Source: JAJZQD01 sp021847735 (GTDB lineage: Bacteria; Bacillota; Thermincolia; Thermincolales; UBA2595). Taken from it: 51,462 nucleotides of DNA. The stretch lies in contig DAHVYW010000128.1 in assembly GCA_027324025.1 (NCBI GenBank), positions 1 through 51,462 of the forward strand. Direction: 5' to 3'. Shown here piece after piece: positions 33,677 to 42,442 of the stretch. The translations under genes and the position numbers were made by a program. Under the pieces are notes generated by a model. That model was not told the DNA's origin and searched no databases. It worked only from the letters and a program-made list of their open reading frames with translations. Every line of letters begins with the position of its first letter. Positions within the stretch are counted from its first letter, which is position 1.

Positions 33677-34573
33677 CTAAATGGAAATCCTGGCCCCAAA
33701 CATGATATCGGCAAGGGTAAAAACAAACATTAAAACACTGAGGATACCGTTCATATTAAAAAAGGCGGCATTAATTTTGCACAAATCGGTTGGCGAAACC
33801 AATGAATGTTCGTAAATGAAAATACCCGCAGCGATAATTACGCCAACCCAGTAAAAATAGCCCAGGTGCAGGGTCAAACCGGCCCAACCGAGGAAAAGTA
33901 CGGTGAGTGTATGCAATATGGATGACCCCGTCAAAGCCGTTTTTAAACCAAATTTAGCCGGAATAGAATACATTCCCTGAGCATAGTCAAATTCATAATC
34001 CTGGCAGGCGTAAATCAGGTCAAACCCCGCCACCCAGGTTAATACGGCAAGTCCAAGCAGGACAGCCGGAAACTCAAACCGCCCCGTCACCCCTACCCAG
34101 GCTCCTGCCGGGGCTAGTCCGTCCGCCAGTCCCAGCACCAGGTGACATGTCCATGTAAACCTCTTAGTATAAGGATAAACCGTCAGAACCAAAACTGCAA
34201 TAGGCATGAGTTTGACAGTCAAAGGAACACTCTGGTGCAGTGGATTTAACTGCCATGCCGAAACCAACAGTAAAGCCCATGAAGCGGCAACGTACAGCCA
34301 GACCTCAGGAACTGACAGCAGCCCCAATGGTATAGCCCGGTTGGCTGTACGGGGGTTGCGGGCATCTATATGCCTGTCTATCAAACGATTTAAGGCCATG
34401 GCGGCCGTTCTGGCGCCTACCATGGCCAAAGTAATCCAAAGTAGTTGATATCCCGAAGGGATACCCTTGCTCGCCAAAAAGGCTCCTAAATATGCAAAGG
34501 GCAAGGCAAAAATCGTATGTTCAAATTTAATCATTTCTGAAAAGTGCCGGACCCTTTTAAATACCATATCCAT
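33677..34573 (-). CDS. mqnP: UbiA-family prenyltransferase (MqnP-like)
   Basis: This 298-residue membrane protein has about eight helices, a first acidic motif NRLIDRHIDARNPRT near residue 63 and a second around DYEFDYAQG near 190. These bind the Mg-diphosphate of the prenyl donor. It attaches the isoprenoid side chain to the naphthoate ring. The first position of the classical NDxxDxxxD motif is NRxxD, as is common in the MqnP group. It lies 18 bases after the MenG fusion and 15 bases before ubiX. Confidence 0.9.
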   Translation of the reverse strand: MDMVFKRVRHFSEMIKFEHTIFALPFAYLGAFLASKGIPSGYQLLWITLAMVGARTAAMALNRLIDRHIDARNPRTANRAIPLGLLSVPEVWLYVAASWALLLVSAWQLNPLHQSVPLTVKLMPIAVLVLTVYPYTKRFTWTCHLVLGLADGLAPAGAWVGVTGRFEFPAVLLGLAVLTWVAGFDLIYACQDYEFDYAQGMYSIPAKFGLKTALTGSSILHTLTVLFLGWAGLTLHLGYFYWVGVIIAAGIFIYEHSLVSPTDLCKINAAFFNMNGILSVLMFVFTLADIMFGARISI

Positions 34574-34590
34574 CCCATACCGCCTCTCTC

Positions 34591-36165
34591 TTACTCCTTG
34601 GTTGCCGCCACCGAAGAAACGGGGGCTGCCAAAGGCTTTACTCCCAGGTGTACGGAAACCACGCCGCCGGTAAGTTCGTAAAAGGTGGCTTCCTGCAGCC
34701 CCTGACGGGTAAACTCGTCACGCAATTCCTTTTGGTGGGGAAAAGCCTTCCACGAGTTGTGCAAATACCTGTACGGCCCCTCGGTCCCCACACCAAGTTT
34801 TCCAAGGAAGGGAACCCACTTATTAAAATAAAAGTTATAAACCTGCTTAAACACCGGAACCGTAGGCTTGCTAAACTCGAGGCAGACAACCCGCCCCCCC
34901 GGCTTTACGACCCGGGCCATCTCCCGGACAGTCTTTGGCATGTCCGGGACATTCCGAAGACCGAATCCAATTGTGGCTGAATCAAAGGTATTATCAGGGA
35001 AGGGAAGCTCCATAGCATTTCCCTGGACATATTCAACATTATTTTCATATGATGCGCCTTTTAGAGCCTCTTTCGCGATATCCAGCATTTCCTGGCAGAA
35101 ATCAAGACCTACGACCTTGCCTGTAGGCCCGACCTTTTTTGCCAGTTCCCTCGTTATCATTCCTGTCCCGCAGCATACATCAAGAACAGTACCGCCGGTC
35201 TCAAGCCCTGTCTGTTCTACTGTAAACTTTCTCCAATACTTGTCCTGGTTCAAACTAAGGACTGTATTAAGAGTATCATATTTTTTAGCGATAGCCGAAA
35301 AAATGGAATGTACATACTCTTCCTTATCTTTATATTCTACGGGAACAATCATATCCCCAATCTGCCTCTGGTCAGGGTCTTGGCTTCGTCCGATTTTTTT
35401 TGCGGGCACAGGCAGTTCCCCATTTTGTATTATTACCAGCAACTCTTCCAGCCCGTCTCTCCCTTCCCCTTCAGGCAATTCCTCCAGGGCCTTGCGGGCC
35501 TTGTCGAAATACGGGCCGGCCATTACAGGGTCCAGGCTGCGTTCAAGGATCCCATAAGCCATGCCAAAATTGCGGCCAAAATCCGCCAGTCTGGTCACTT
35601 CAACCTGCGGTGCCCCGGCAAGCATGCCGGCTATCCTGGCCGAACCCTCGGTAAGCAGGGCGGTTTCCTTTTCTATTACTGTCATGGCCAGATTCACATC
35701 AGCCATTAGGCGATTAGCGTTCTTTTTCCTTAGCAGCGCACCATGATTAATTTCAGCAATGATGTTTGAAAGGGGGCTTAGAAACTCCAGAATCTGTCCT
35801 TCACAAAGCCCGGTAAAATACCAGCCGTACAGGTAATCCCCGACCAACACCGGGAATTGCGCCCCATCTCTCGGATCTAAACCTGCCACTGGCTGAACCC
35901 TTTCATCGGGAATCCTCAAATGAATGCTGGAAGCCTGGTAGATAAGCTGAATAACACTTGCCAGATAGATGAGTTTTTCCCCGCTGTATTTAAAAAGTCT
36001 TCCAGAAAACAAAACCAGGGCCGGATGCAAGTATTTCTGCAGTGACTCAAGATCGAAATGGGCGAACTTGCTCAGGTGCCCGGGTTTAATTTTTAAAGCC
36101 TTTTCTATTTTCTGGTCCACGGAGTTTAAATCCAATCGGATCAATTCCAGGAATCCCGCAGCCAT
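34591..36165 (-). CDS. MenG methyltransferase fused to a degenerate polyprenyl-synthase-like domain
   Basis: This 524-residue protein has two parts. Residues about 285-510 are UbiE/MenG: FSAIAKKYDTLNTVLSLNQDKYWR, VLDVCCGTGM, NAMELPFPDNTFD, FGLRNVPD and PGGRVVCLEFSKP. This part methylates demethylmenaquinone using SAM. Residues 1-220 resemble an all-helical polyprenyl diphosphate synthase (an LASVIQLIYQASSIH helix and VLVGDYLYGWYF), but both Asp-rich motifs are gone, so it cannot be catalytic. In Bacillus hepS-menG-hepT are separate neighbouring genes, and this domain may act as a HepS-like partner. The ATG follows AGGGGG by 8 bases. No hepT is in the window. Confidence 0.85.
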   Translation of the reverse strand: MAAGFLELIRLDLNSVDQKIEKALKIKPGHLSKFAHFDLESLQKYLHPALVLFSGRLFKYSGEKLIYLASVIQLIYQASSIHLRIPDERVQPVAGLDPRDGAQFPVLVGDYLYGWYFTGLCEGQILEFLSPLSNIIAEINHGALLRKKNANRLMADVNLAMTVIEKETALLTEGSARIAGMLAGAPQVEVTRLADFGRNFGMAYGILERSLDPVMAGPYFDKARKALEELPEGEGRDGLEELLVIIQNGELPVPAKKIGRSQDPDQRQIGDMIVPVEYKDKEEYVHSIFSAIAKKYDTLNTVLSLNQDKYWRKFTVEQTGLETGGTVLDVCCGTGMITRELAKKVGPTGKVVGLDFCQEMLDIAKEALKGASYENNVEYVQGNAMELPFPDNTFDSATIGFGLRNVPDMPKTVREMARVVKPGGRVVCLEFSKPTVPVFKQVYNFYFNKWVPFLGKLGVGTEGPYRYLHNSWKAFPHQKELRDEFTRQGLQEATFYELTGGVVSVHLGVKPLAAPVSSVAATKE

Positions 36166-36329
36166 CAATGTACCCCCTAAGAAATTTTAACTTAATATAT
36201 ATTCGTTGCACCAAAAATAAATCCTCCCCTCGAATACAGATTTCACAAAAATAGGTCAGAATATTCGAGAAAATGCGATTTGCTCCGCCCTGCGGCTCCA
36301 CGTGTTCTGAGGTAAAGTTGGCTAACGAA

Positions 36330-36364
36330 CAAAACAAATTCTGCCCGCCGAAATGCGGGCAGAA
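36330..36364 (-). terminator. Intrinsic terminator after the HD-GYP gene
   Basis: A perfect 10-bp stem (36339-36348 with 36355-36364) has a 6-base loop. On the - strand it is followed by TTTGTTTTG. It lies 41 bases past the stop at 36405. The rest of the 36169-36404 gap shows no gene. Confidence 0.7.
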
Positions 36365-36404
36365 TTAAGGTTGGTTTGCTGACCCTGACCACTAATCACT
36401 CGTC

Positions 36405-37442
36405 TCAGTCTGATTCGTAAGCAATGACCTCGGTAATGAACACAGTGGGGTTTTCCGACAAATCCACCATCTCACCGTCAGCGTACACTACAGGCCTCAT
36501 GGGAAAGTCGGCGTTTTGGGCGATGACTTTTGCCACCACACCATTGTTTAGCTTGACTGTAGACCTAATGGGAAACGCGACTACACTATTCAAAAACGCC
36601 GACGTTAAACTCCTGTCAAGGGTGATGCCGGCCTGGGCCCACAGCAGTTCACCGGCCTCATATATTGGCAGCCTGCGGCGGTAACCCTTTTCACGGATAA
36701 TTGCTGTATAAATATCAGCGATAGCCACAATCCGGCTGAAATGGGCAATGCTGTTAACCTTGATACCATTTGGATAACCACTGCCATCAAGCCTTTCATG
36801 GTGCTGCAAAGTTATATTAAGGGCATGCTTGTTCACCCCGTCAATGTTTTTCAAAATGTCATAACCAAACTGCGGGTGTTTCCTGATAAGTTTTAATTCG
36901 GAGTCATTAAGTTGAGTAGGTTTGTTCAAAATTTCCCTGGGGATAAGGAATTGACCTATATCATGAACCAGGGTGCCAAAACAAAGGAACCTCATATCAA
37001 GTTTATCCATACCGAGAGATTTGGCAATGATAATGGACAGGATAGAAACATCCACCATATGTTCCAAAATGGAATTCTCGGCCGCTTTCATCCTAACCAT
37101 TTCAGCAAAAGGTGTCTCATTGACAACAATCTGTTCAACCAGTTCCTGGGCCACTTCGTTGACAAGATTAACATCAAAAGACTTACCCAAAATAGTTTTT
37201 TCCTTGACAGTTTCCAATTGCCTGACAATTTCCTGAAAAACCTTTTGGGGCCCCTGTTCCTTTAAAAACTGGCTGCCTTCATCAGTCACCCATAACCTCT
37301 TGGCCCCCGCATTCCTTAGGGCCGTAATGGATTTTTCGTCAAGGACATTGTCCTTATCCAATAATAGGGTTCCCTGCATATTTAGCACTGGCTTAGCAAG
37401 CTTCATCCCGCTTAGCACCTGATCGATAGGTAATGAAAACAA
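36405..37442 (-). CDS. HD-GYP domain protein, putative c-di-GMP phosphodiesterase
   Basis: This protein of about 345 residues has an N-terminal domain of about 110 residues and an HD-GYP domain. The metal-binding pair is in LVHDIGQFLIP, and the signature is HHERLDGSGYP. A C-terminal beta-barrel-like segment follows. It should hydrolyse c-di-GMP and oppose the two GGDEF proteins in this window. The start is unsure: TTG 37442, 8 bases after GGGG, fits best; GTG 37448 is too close to the site. It is transcribed alone. Confidence 0.88.
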   Translation of the reverse strand: MFSLPIDQVLSGMKLAKPVLNMQGTLLLDKDNVLDEKSITALRNAGAKRLWVTDEGSQFLKEQGPQKVFQEIVRQLETVKEKTILGKSFDVNLVNEVAQELVEQIVVNETPFAEMVRMKAAENSILEHMVDVSILSIIIAKSLGMDKLDMRFLCFGTLVHDIGQFLIPREILNKPTQLNDSELKLIRKHPQFGYDILKNIDGVNKHALNITLQHHERLDGSGYPNGIKVNSIAHFSRIVAIADIYTAIIREKGYRRRLPIYEAGELLWAQAGITLDRSLTSAFLNSVVAFPIRSTVKLNNGVVAKVIAQNADFPMRPVVYADGEMVDLSENPTVFITEVIAYESD

Positions 37443-37570
37443 AGCCACTACCCCTTTCTTAAACAGACTTACACTCAATAGTTTGACAAACACAGAGGTT
37501 TTTCCTGCTAATTATCACAATAAATGCTAGAAAATACTAGTTAAGCTAAAACTTCAATGTTTTTTCCCTT

Positions 37571-37685
37571 AAAACCAAAGGGGCTGTCCTATAAAAGTCT
37601 CCATATTTTTTCTATCATTTATCAAAAGGAATCCTCTTTGGTTTTCGCAAAAAAGGAAAGAGGCTGCCTCTTTTAAGACAGCCCC
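37571..37685. repeat. Inverted-repeat-bounded element containing a terminator
   Basis: GGGGCTGTC (37580-37588) and GACAGCCCC (37677-37685) form 9-bp perfect termini. An alternative 10-bp pairing, AAAACCAAAG with CTTTGGTTTT (37571-37580 / 37636-37645), competes with the left terminus. Inside, AAAGAGG/CCTCTTT (37657-37663 / 37667-37673) with a - strand TTTTTT forms an intrinsic terminator for hdrB. The ends recall the termini of some insertion sequences, so this may be a small MITE-like remnant. No flanking duplication is visible. Confidence 0.5.
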
Positions 37686-37703
37686 CCATTTTTTAACCGT
37701 TTA

Positions 37704-38570
37704 TTAAATCAGGTTTAACGACTGGAGCAGCGGCTTAGCGTCAACATAAAGCTTGTCAAAACCAAGTTTATCTAGGGGAATCCCCATGGCAAGACCAATT
37801 AACTGGGTAAAGTATATAACAGGGATATTGAAATTAGTTTTATATTTCTTGTTGATTTGTGACTGGCGCATATCAAGGTTCATTTGGCACATAGTACATG
37901 CTACCACAATGGCTTTGGCCCCGGAATCCTTGGCCACTTGGAGAATATCACGGCCAGCCTTCCACACTGCATCCTGGTTGGTGAAACAAAGGGAAGCGCC
38001 GCAGCACTCGGTTTTATAGGGCCAGTCAATGGACTCCACGCCAAGGGTACCCATTATCTTTTCAAGGGATGTGGGGTTTTCGGGGTCATCAAAGAAACCA
38101 AAAGTTTTCGGAGGCTTAACCAGGGCACATCCATAATAGTTTACTACTTTCAAGCCCTTTAGCGGCTTCTTGACAATCGAAGAATCAACCCTATCAAAAA
38201 ACACTTCAATGAGGTTCTTTATTTTCATGTCACTGTCTTCAAATTTCTGCCCCAGGGCGTTCTCTATATGCTGTCTCATCTTGGGGTTTTCATTGAAGTC
38301 TTTCTGGGCCAGATAGTGCCTGACATAGCACGCCGGGCACGGGGCGGTAAACTCATCGCAGCCGCTGCCTTCGGCCTTCAATACGTTCCTGGCCGGCAGG
38401 GCAAAAGAGAGAAAATGCCCGGTACTATGGGCGGAGGTCCCCCCACAGCAGTTCCAGTCCGGCACCTCAACAATGTCAATCCCCAGGGGACCGCTAATAG
38501 CCTTGATTGATGTATCTAATTCCTTTGACGAACCGCTTAGACCGCAGCCCGGATAGTAAGATAGCTTCAC
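37704..38570 (-). CDS. Heterodisulfide reductase subunit B-like protein
   Basis: This 288-residue protein has two CCG domains. Each carries a C...CCG...CxxC pattern: YYPGCG, NCCGGTSAH and CPACY in the first; YYGCALV, ECCGASL and CTMCQ in the second. In HdrB these hold two unusual noncubane [4Fe-4S] clusters that reduce a disulfide. It follows the HdrC-like gene after 5 bases. No HdrA flavoprotein is nearby, so the pair may work with a membrane or cytoplasmic partner elsewhere. A methanogen-type substrate is not implied. Confidence 0.9.
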   Translation of the reverse strand: MKLSYYPGCGLSGSSKELDTSIKAISGPLGIDIVEVPDWNCCGGTSAHSTGHFLSFALPARNVLKAEGSGCDEFTAPCPACYVRHYLAQKDFNENPKMRQHIENALGQKFEDSDMKIKNLIEVFFDRVDSSIVKKPLKGLKVVNYYGCALVKPPKTFGFFDDPENPTSLEKIMGTLGVESIDWPYKTECCGASLCFTNQDAVWKAGRDILQVAKDSGAKAIVVACTMCQMNLDMRQSQINKKYKTNFNIPVIYFTQLIGLAMGIPLDKLGFDKLYVDAKPLLQSLNLI

Positions 38571-38575
38571 TCAAA

Positions 38576-39142
38576 TCACTCTCCAATCTTCTTGGCATAA
38601 TCATAGAGTTTCTTTATCTCATTCAGGCCCTTTACGTTATGTGGAAGGAGGTTAAGCTTGCCCTTAAGGAACATGGGTAAGCCAATATCGGTGTCCTGCA
38701 GCAGGTTGCCCGTCCCCAGGTTAAGACCGAGGGCCAGGCCAACTTCATATAGCCTTCCATGGTTTTTAATAGAATTCATAAAGGTCGTATGGAATACATG
38801 CATGTTCTTACCCTTACCAACAATGCCCTTGTGATACGCCATGACCCTAAGGGTATCCATCAGTTTGGCTATATCGATATCCCTCGGGCAGCGGGTTGTA
38901 CATGTGGCACAGGTAGCGCAGGTCTGAATAGTAAAGCTGTTAAGTACCTCGTCAATCAACCCGTCCTGAAGCATCCGCATAATCTGGCTGGGTGGGTAGT
39001 CCATCGTAAACTGCATCGGGCACCCGCCGGTACATTTCATGCATTGAAAACACTGACCGGGATTTTGGCCGCTTTCTTCTTGCAGTTTCCGCAGAAAATC
39101 TTTGTTCTTGTCTAATGTCTGCGTAACGTTAATCTCTCTCAT
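38576..39142 (-). CDS. Heterodisulfide reductase subunit C-like ferredoxin
   Basis: This 188-residue protein has two [4Fe-4S] motifs, CFQCMKCTGGCP near residue 31 and CATCATCTTRCP near 74, then a helical C-terminus. HdrC passes electrons to HdrB. The ATG follows AGGGGTTAGGG. It is the first gene of a two-gene unit with hdrB. Confidence 0.9.
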   Translation of the reverse strand: MREINVTQTLDKNKDFLRKLQEESGQNPGQCFQCMKCTGGCPMQFTMDYPPSQIMRMLQDGLIDEVLNSFTIQTCATCATCTTRCPRDIDIAKLMDTLRVMAYHKGIVGKGKNMHVFHTTFMNSIKNHGRLYEVGLALGLNLGTGNLLQDTDIGLPMFLKGKLNLLPHNVKGLNEIKKLYDYAKKIGE

Positions 39143-39307
39143 CCCTAACCCCTCGCTTATCTAAATTCATATTTAAAAACTATTCTACGTTTTCAGAATA
39201 ATTCCTCTTTTTGAAAAACAAAAATCTGCAATTAGCTTAATATATGGCAAAAATCAACACAAAATCTTCCCGTCAATCAGGTCAACGCTTCACCCATAAA
39301 ACGCGAA

Positions 39308-39341
39308 AACCCTACTTTACCTCTCGGCAAGTAAGGTTTCC
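39308..39341 (-). terminator. Possible terminator after speD
   Basis: An 11-bp stem with one mismatch forms between 39308 and 39341, with a loop of about 11 bases. On the - strand it is followed by TTTCGCGTTTT, which is weak. The rest of the 39143-39383 gap has no gene. Confidence 0.4.
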
Positions 39342-39383
39342 GCTAGCCTTTGACATACGTCTCAGTACAAATAAATATCCCTC

Positions 39384-39770
39384 CTAAAGATTTACAGCCT
39401 CTTTCTCAGGAATTTTATAAAGTATACCCCGTTGCGTTTCTTTGGCGTCGACTGATTCCGCCCCAAAATTTTCAGCCAGGAAGTTGCAGGCATCCCACGG
39501 GTTAACCTTGTCACCGCAGGTGAATACATCAACTGCCGCATATCCCAGCTCAGGCCAGGTATGAATTGCTAGATGAGATTCGGAAATTACCACTACTCCA
39601 CTAACACCCTGGGGGCTAAACTTATGGAATACTACCTCACGTACTTCGGCACCAGCTTGCAGCGCAGCATTTACCATGATTTCTTCAACTTTGTTGATGT
39701 TGTTAAGAACTTCGAAGCTACATCCATAAATTTCAGCCAGAACATGCCTTCCCAAAGCGCTTATTGTCAT
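39384..39770 (-). CDS. speD: S-adenosylmethionine decarboxylase proenzyme SpeD
   Basis: This 128-residue protein fits class 1b SpeD of bacteria, which is about 120-130 residues. The self-cleavage site is in VISESHLAIHTWPE, where the Glu-Ser bond breaks to form the pyruvoyl group. FTCGDKVNPWDA follows. It makes decarboxylated SAM for spermidine synthesis. The start was set at ATG 39770, after a GGGGG site 12 bases away; the longer frame to 39851 adds a non-conserved leader. speE is not in the window. Confidence 0.93.
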   Translation of the reverse strand: MTISALGRHVLAEIYGCSFEVLNNINKVEEIMVNAALQAGAEVREVVFHKFSPQGVSGVVVISESHLAIHTWPELGYAAVDVFTCGDKVNPWDACNFLAENFGAESVDAKETQRGILYKIPEKEAVNL

Positions 39771-39860
39771 CTTTGGTCTCTGCCCCCTTTTCAAAGAGTT
39801 TTGGAATTTAAACCCTACAAATAAAAAATTTGCGAGGAATCTAAATTCCAATCAAATTCA

Positions 39861-39888
39861 ATTTTAGCACATTTGAACGGTTTGTCAA
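39861..39888 (-). promoter_or_regulatory. Sigma-A promoter of speD
   Basis: TTGACA (39888-39883) and TAAAAT (39866-39861) are separated by 16 bases on the - strand. The -35 is a perfect match. Confidence 0.65.
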
Positions 39889-39951
39889 TATAAATATTCC
39901 CTGAGTATATCCACGCCGTAAACCCTCTACCGATAAGGTTTAACCGGTTTT

Positions 39952-40716
39952 TTAGAGGACGTGGTTTTGCAAACCGCCAAGGCCTTCCACCACCACCTTT
40001 ACTGTATCCCCCACGTTCATCGGTCCCACACCCTCCGGGGTTCCTGTTAAAATAATGTCGCCCGGCAGCAGGGTCATAATCCCAGTGATAAAGCTGACCA
40101 GCACAGGGACAGGAAATATCATGTTATGGGTATTCGAATCCTGCTTGACTACATTGTTAAGCAAAAGTTGGATTCTAAGGTTGCCGGGGTCAAGCTCGGT
40201 TTCAATCCAGGGACCAAGGGGTAGAAAAGTATCAAAACTTTTGGCCCTAGTCCACTGCCCGTCCTTTTTCTGTAAATCCCTTGCTGTTACGTCATTGGCA
40301 CACGTATAACCGAGGATAATGCCGCACGCCTGATCGGGGTTGATATCTCTCGCTTTTTTCCCTATTACGACAGCCAGTTCTCCTTCGTAATCCAACCGGG
40401 AAATTCTCTTCGGGTATACAATACCAGCTTCCGGACCGACTACTGCAGTAGAAGGTTTTAAAAACAAAACCGGCTCCTCGGGCACCCCGCTGATATCCCT
40501 TTTGAATTCGTCTATATGAGCCCTGTAATTCAGTCCCACACAGACAATTTTTGACGGTTCACAAGGAGCCAGTAAATTAACTTCCCCCAAGTTATAAGTA
40601 TTACCGCTAAAACGGAAATGTTCATAAATTGACCCAGATATTTCCCGAATCCGGTCCCGCTCCTCCAAAACCCCATATTTGGCAGACCCGGCTGTAGAGA
40701 ATCGAAGTATTTTCAT
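39952..40716 (-). CDS. Fumarylacetoacetate hydrolase-family protein
   Basis: This 254-residue protein matches the FAH family: CVGLNYRAHIDE, the metal-binding DYEGELAVVIGK, GYTCANDVTARDLQ, and the end TGTPEGVGPMNVGD. Members hydrolyse or decarboxylate 1,3-dicarbonyl acids, such as oxaloacetate and acylpyruvates; the substrate here cannot be told. It overlaps the ribH stop by 4 bases, so it is translated with the riboflavin operon and is placed under the FMN riboswitch. That linkage is unusual for this family. Confidence 0.9.
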   Translation of the reverse strand: MKILRFSTAGSAKYGVLEERDRIREISGSIYEHFRFSGNTYNLGEVNLLAPCEPSKIVCVGLNYRAHIDEFKRDISGVPEEPVLFLKPSTAVVGPEAGIVYPKRISRLDYEGELAVVIGKKARDINPDQACGIILGYTCANDVTARDLQKKDGQWTRAKSFDTFLPLGPWIETELDPGNLRIQLLLNNVVKQDSNTHNMIFPVPVLVSFITGIMTLLPGDIILTGTPEGVGPMNVGDTVKVVVEGLGGLQNHVL

Positions 40717-41186
40717 TCCGCCAGCCCGCTCAACAGGTTAGCCATTTCAATACCTGTAACGGCCGCATCCCATCCCTTGTTGCCGGCTTTAGCCCCCGCA
40801 CGCTCAATGGCCTGCTCAATAGTGTCTGCGGTGATAATGCCAAATATCGTCGGCAGCCCGGAATCCATAGAGACCTTGGCAATTCCCTTGGATACCTCAG
40901 CACAAACATAATCAAAGTGAGGGGTCCCCCCCCTGATCACAGCCCCCAGGCAGATAACAGCATTGAACCTGCCCGACTTAGCCATGGTCTGGGCTACCAG
41001 GGGAATTTCAAAGGCCCCGGGCACCCAGGCAACCTCAATGTTTTCATCGTCTGCGCCGTGGCGTTTCAAGGCATCCAAAGCCCCTCCAAGAAGCTTGTTG
41101 GTAATAAACTCATTGAACCTTCCTACTACAATACCGAATTTGTAGCCCTTGGCTATCAGTTTTCCTTCATAAACTTTGCTGCTCAC
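40713..41186 (-). CDS. ribH: 6,7-dimethyl-8-ribityllumazine synthase RibH
   Basis: This 157-residue protein shows FNEFITNKLLGGALD, VPGAFEIPLVAQ, GAVIRGGTPHFDYV and a conserved His in that last segment. It condenses the pyrimidine and butanone phosphate to lumazine, usually in a capsid-like oligomer. The start is GTG with AGGAGGGG upstream. Confidence 0.96.
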   Translation of the reverse strand: MSSKVYEGKLIAKGYKFGIVVGRFNEFITNKLLGGALDALKRHGADDENIEVAWVPGAFEIPLVAQTMAKSGRFNAVICLGAVIRGGTPHFDYVCAEVSKGIAKVSMDSGLPTIFGIITADTIEQAIERAGAKAGNKGWDAAVTGIEMANLLSGLAE

Positions 41187-41202
41187 GTTAACTTCCCCTC
41201 CT

Positions 41203-42411
41203 TTAATTATTGTTTATGGACAGCATGTGCCCCAGTTTGGCTCTTTTGGTACTCAGGTAGAACTCATTGTCCTCTCCTGGCTGGATCTCTACCGGGACCC
41301 TCTCAACCACCTCAAGACCATAGCCTTCCAACCCCGCTATTTTTCTCGGGTTGTTGGTCAGCAGCCTGATTTTTTTCAATCCCAGGTCGGCCAGTATCTG
41401 GGCCCCAATTCCATAGTCCCTGAGGTCTGCCGGGAAACCTAAAAGCTCATTGGCCTCCACAGTGTCTTTACCCATATCCTGGAGGTGGTAAGCCTTGATT
41501 TTGTTGGCGAGACCTATCCCCCTGCCTTCCTGCCGCATATAAAGGAGAACCCCGCGGCCCTCCCGCTCAATCAATTTCATGGCGTGGGCCAGTTGGTCCC
41601 CGCAGTCACACCTGGCAGAACCGAAAACATCTCCCGTCAGGCATTCTGAATGAACCCTGACCAAAACCGATTCATCTGTGGCCACATCTCCTTTAACAAG
41701 GGCCAGGTGTTCCTTCCCATCAAGCTGGCTCTGGTATGCCACCGCGGTGAACTCCCCATACCTGGTGGGCAGCCTGGCCTCACCAACCCGCATTACGAGC
41801 TTTTCCGTGCGCCTGCGGTAATTAATCAGGTCGGCTATAGTTACTATCTTCAACCCGTGCTTTCCGGCAAAATCCAGGAGTTCGGGGACACGGGCCATCG
41901 TTCCGTCTTCTTTCATAATTTCACAGATTACACCTGCCGGGTAAAGTCCGGCCAGTGTGGCAAAATCAATGGCCGCTTCCGTATGTCCGGCCCTGCGCAA
42001 CACGCCGCCTTCTTTAGCCCTGAGGGGAAAGATATGACCGGGCCTGGCCAAATCAAAGGGTTTGGTTTGCGGGTCCAACAGGGTCAGGACGGTAACAGCC
42101 CGTTCGTGGGCGGAAATCCCGGTGGTGGTTTTCCCTTTGGCATCTACCGAAACGGTAAAGGCTGTCTCCTGGGAATCTGTATTATTGTTAACCATGGCCG
42201 GAAGGTCAAGTTCTCTGCATCTGTCGGCAGTCAATGGTGTGCAAATCAGGCCCCGCCCGTGGGTGGCCATGAAGTTGACGGCCTCCGGCGTAACTTTTTC
42301 AGCTGCCATAACAAGGTCACCTTCGTTTTCCCTGTCCTCATCGTCAACAACCACGACCATTCTGCCCTGTCTTATTTCTTCAATGGCTTCTTCAAGAGTA
42401 TTGAATTTCAT
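41203..42411 (-). CDS. ribBA: Bifunctional DHBP synthase / GTP cyclohydrolase II RibBA
   Basis: This 402-residue protein has an N-terminal DHBP synthase (DDEDRENEGD, TPEAVNFMATHGRG, to about residue 200). A GTP cyclohydrolase II follows with the zinc site CLTGDVFGSARCDCG and RQEGRGIGL. It supplies both precursors of riboflavin. The ATG has a GGAAGGGG site. It sits between ribE and ribH as in Bacillus-type operons. Confidence 0.96.
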   Translation of the reverse strand: MKFNTLEEAIEEIRQGRMVVVVDDEDRENEGDLVMAAEKVTPEAVNFMATHGRGLICTPLTADRCRELDLPAMVNNNTDSQETAFTVSVDAKGKTTTGISAHERAVTVLTLLDPQTKPFDLARPGHIFPLRAKEGGVLRRAGHTEAAIDFATLAGLYPAGVICEIMKEDGTMARVPELLDFAGKHGLKIVTIADLINYRRRTEKLVMRVGEARLPTRYGEFTAVAYQSQLDGKEHLALVKGDVATDESVLVRVHSECLTGDVFGSARCDCGDQLAHAMKLIEREGRGVLLYMRQEGRGIGLANKIKAYHLQDMGKDTVEANELLGFPADLRDYGIGAQILADLGLKKIRLLTNNPRKIAGLEGYGLEVVERVPVEIQPGEDNEFYLSTKRAKLGHMLSINNN

Positions 42412-42442
42412 GATAAACTTCCCCTTCCTGGTGATACTGTTT

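Noticed and set aside
36086..36337. 83-codon - strand frame at the start of the MenG fusion
   Set aside because: It overlaps the fusion's N-terminus in another frame, lacks motifs, and has no convincing ribosome site.
37443..37703. Possible small gene between the HD-GYP gene and hdrB
   Set aside because: No frame with a ribosome site was found; the space holds the inverted-repeat element and terminator.
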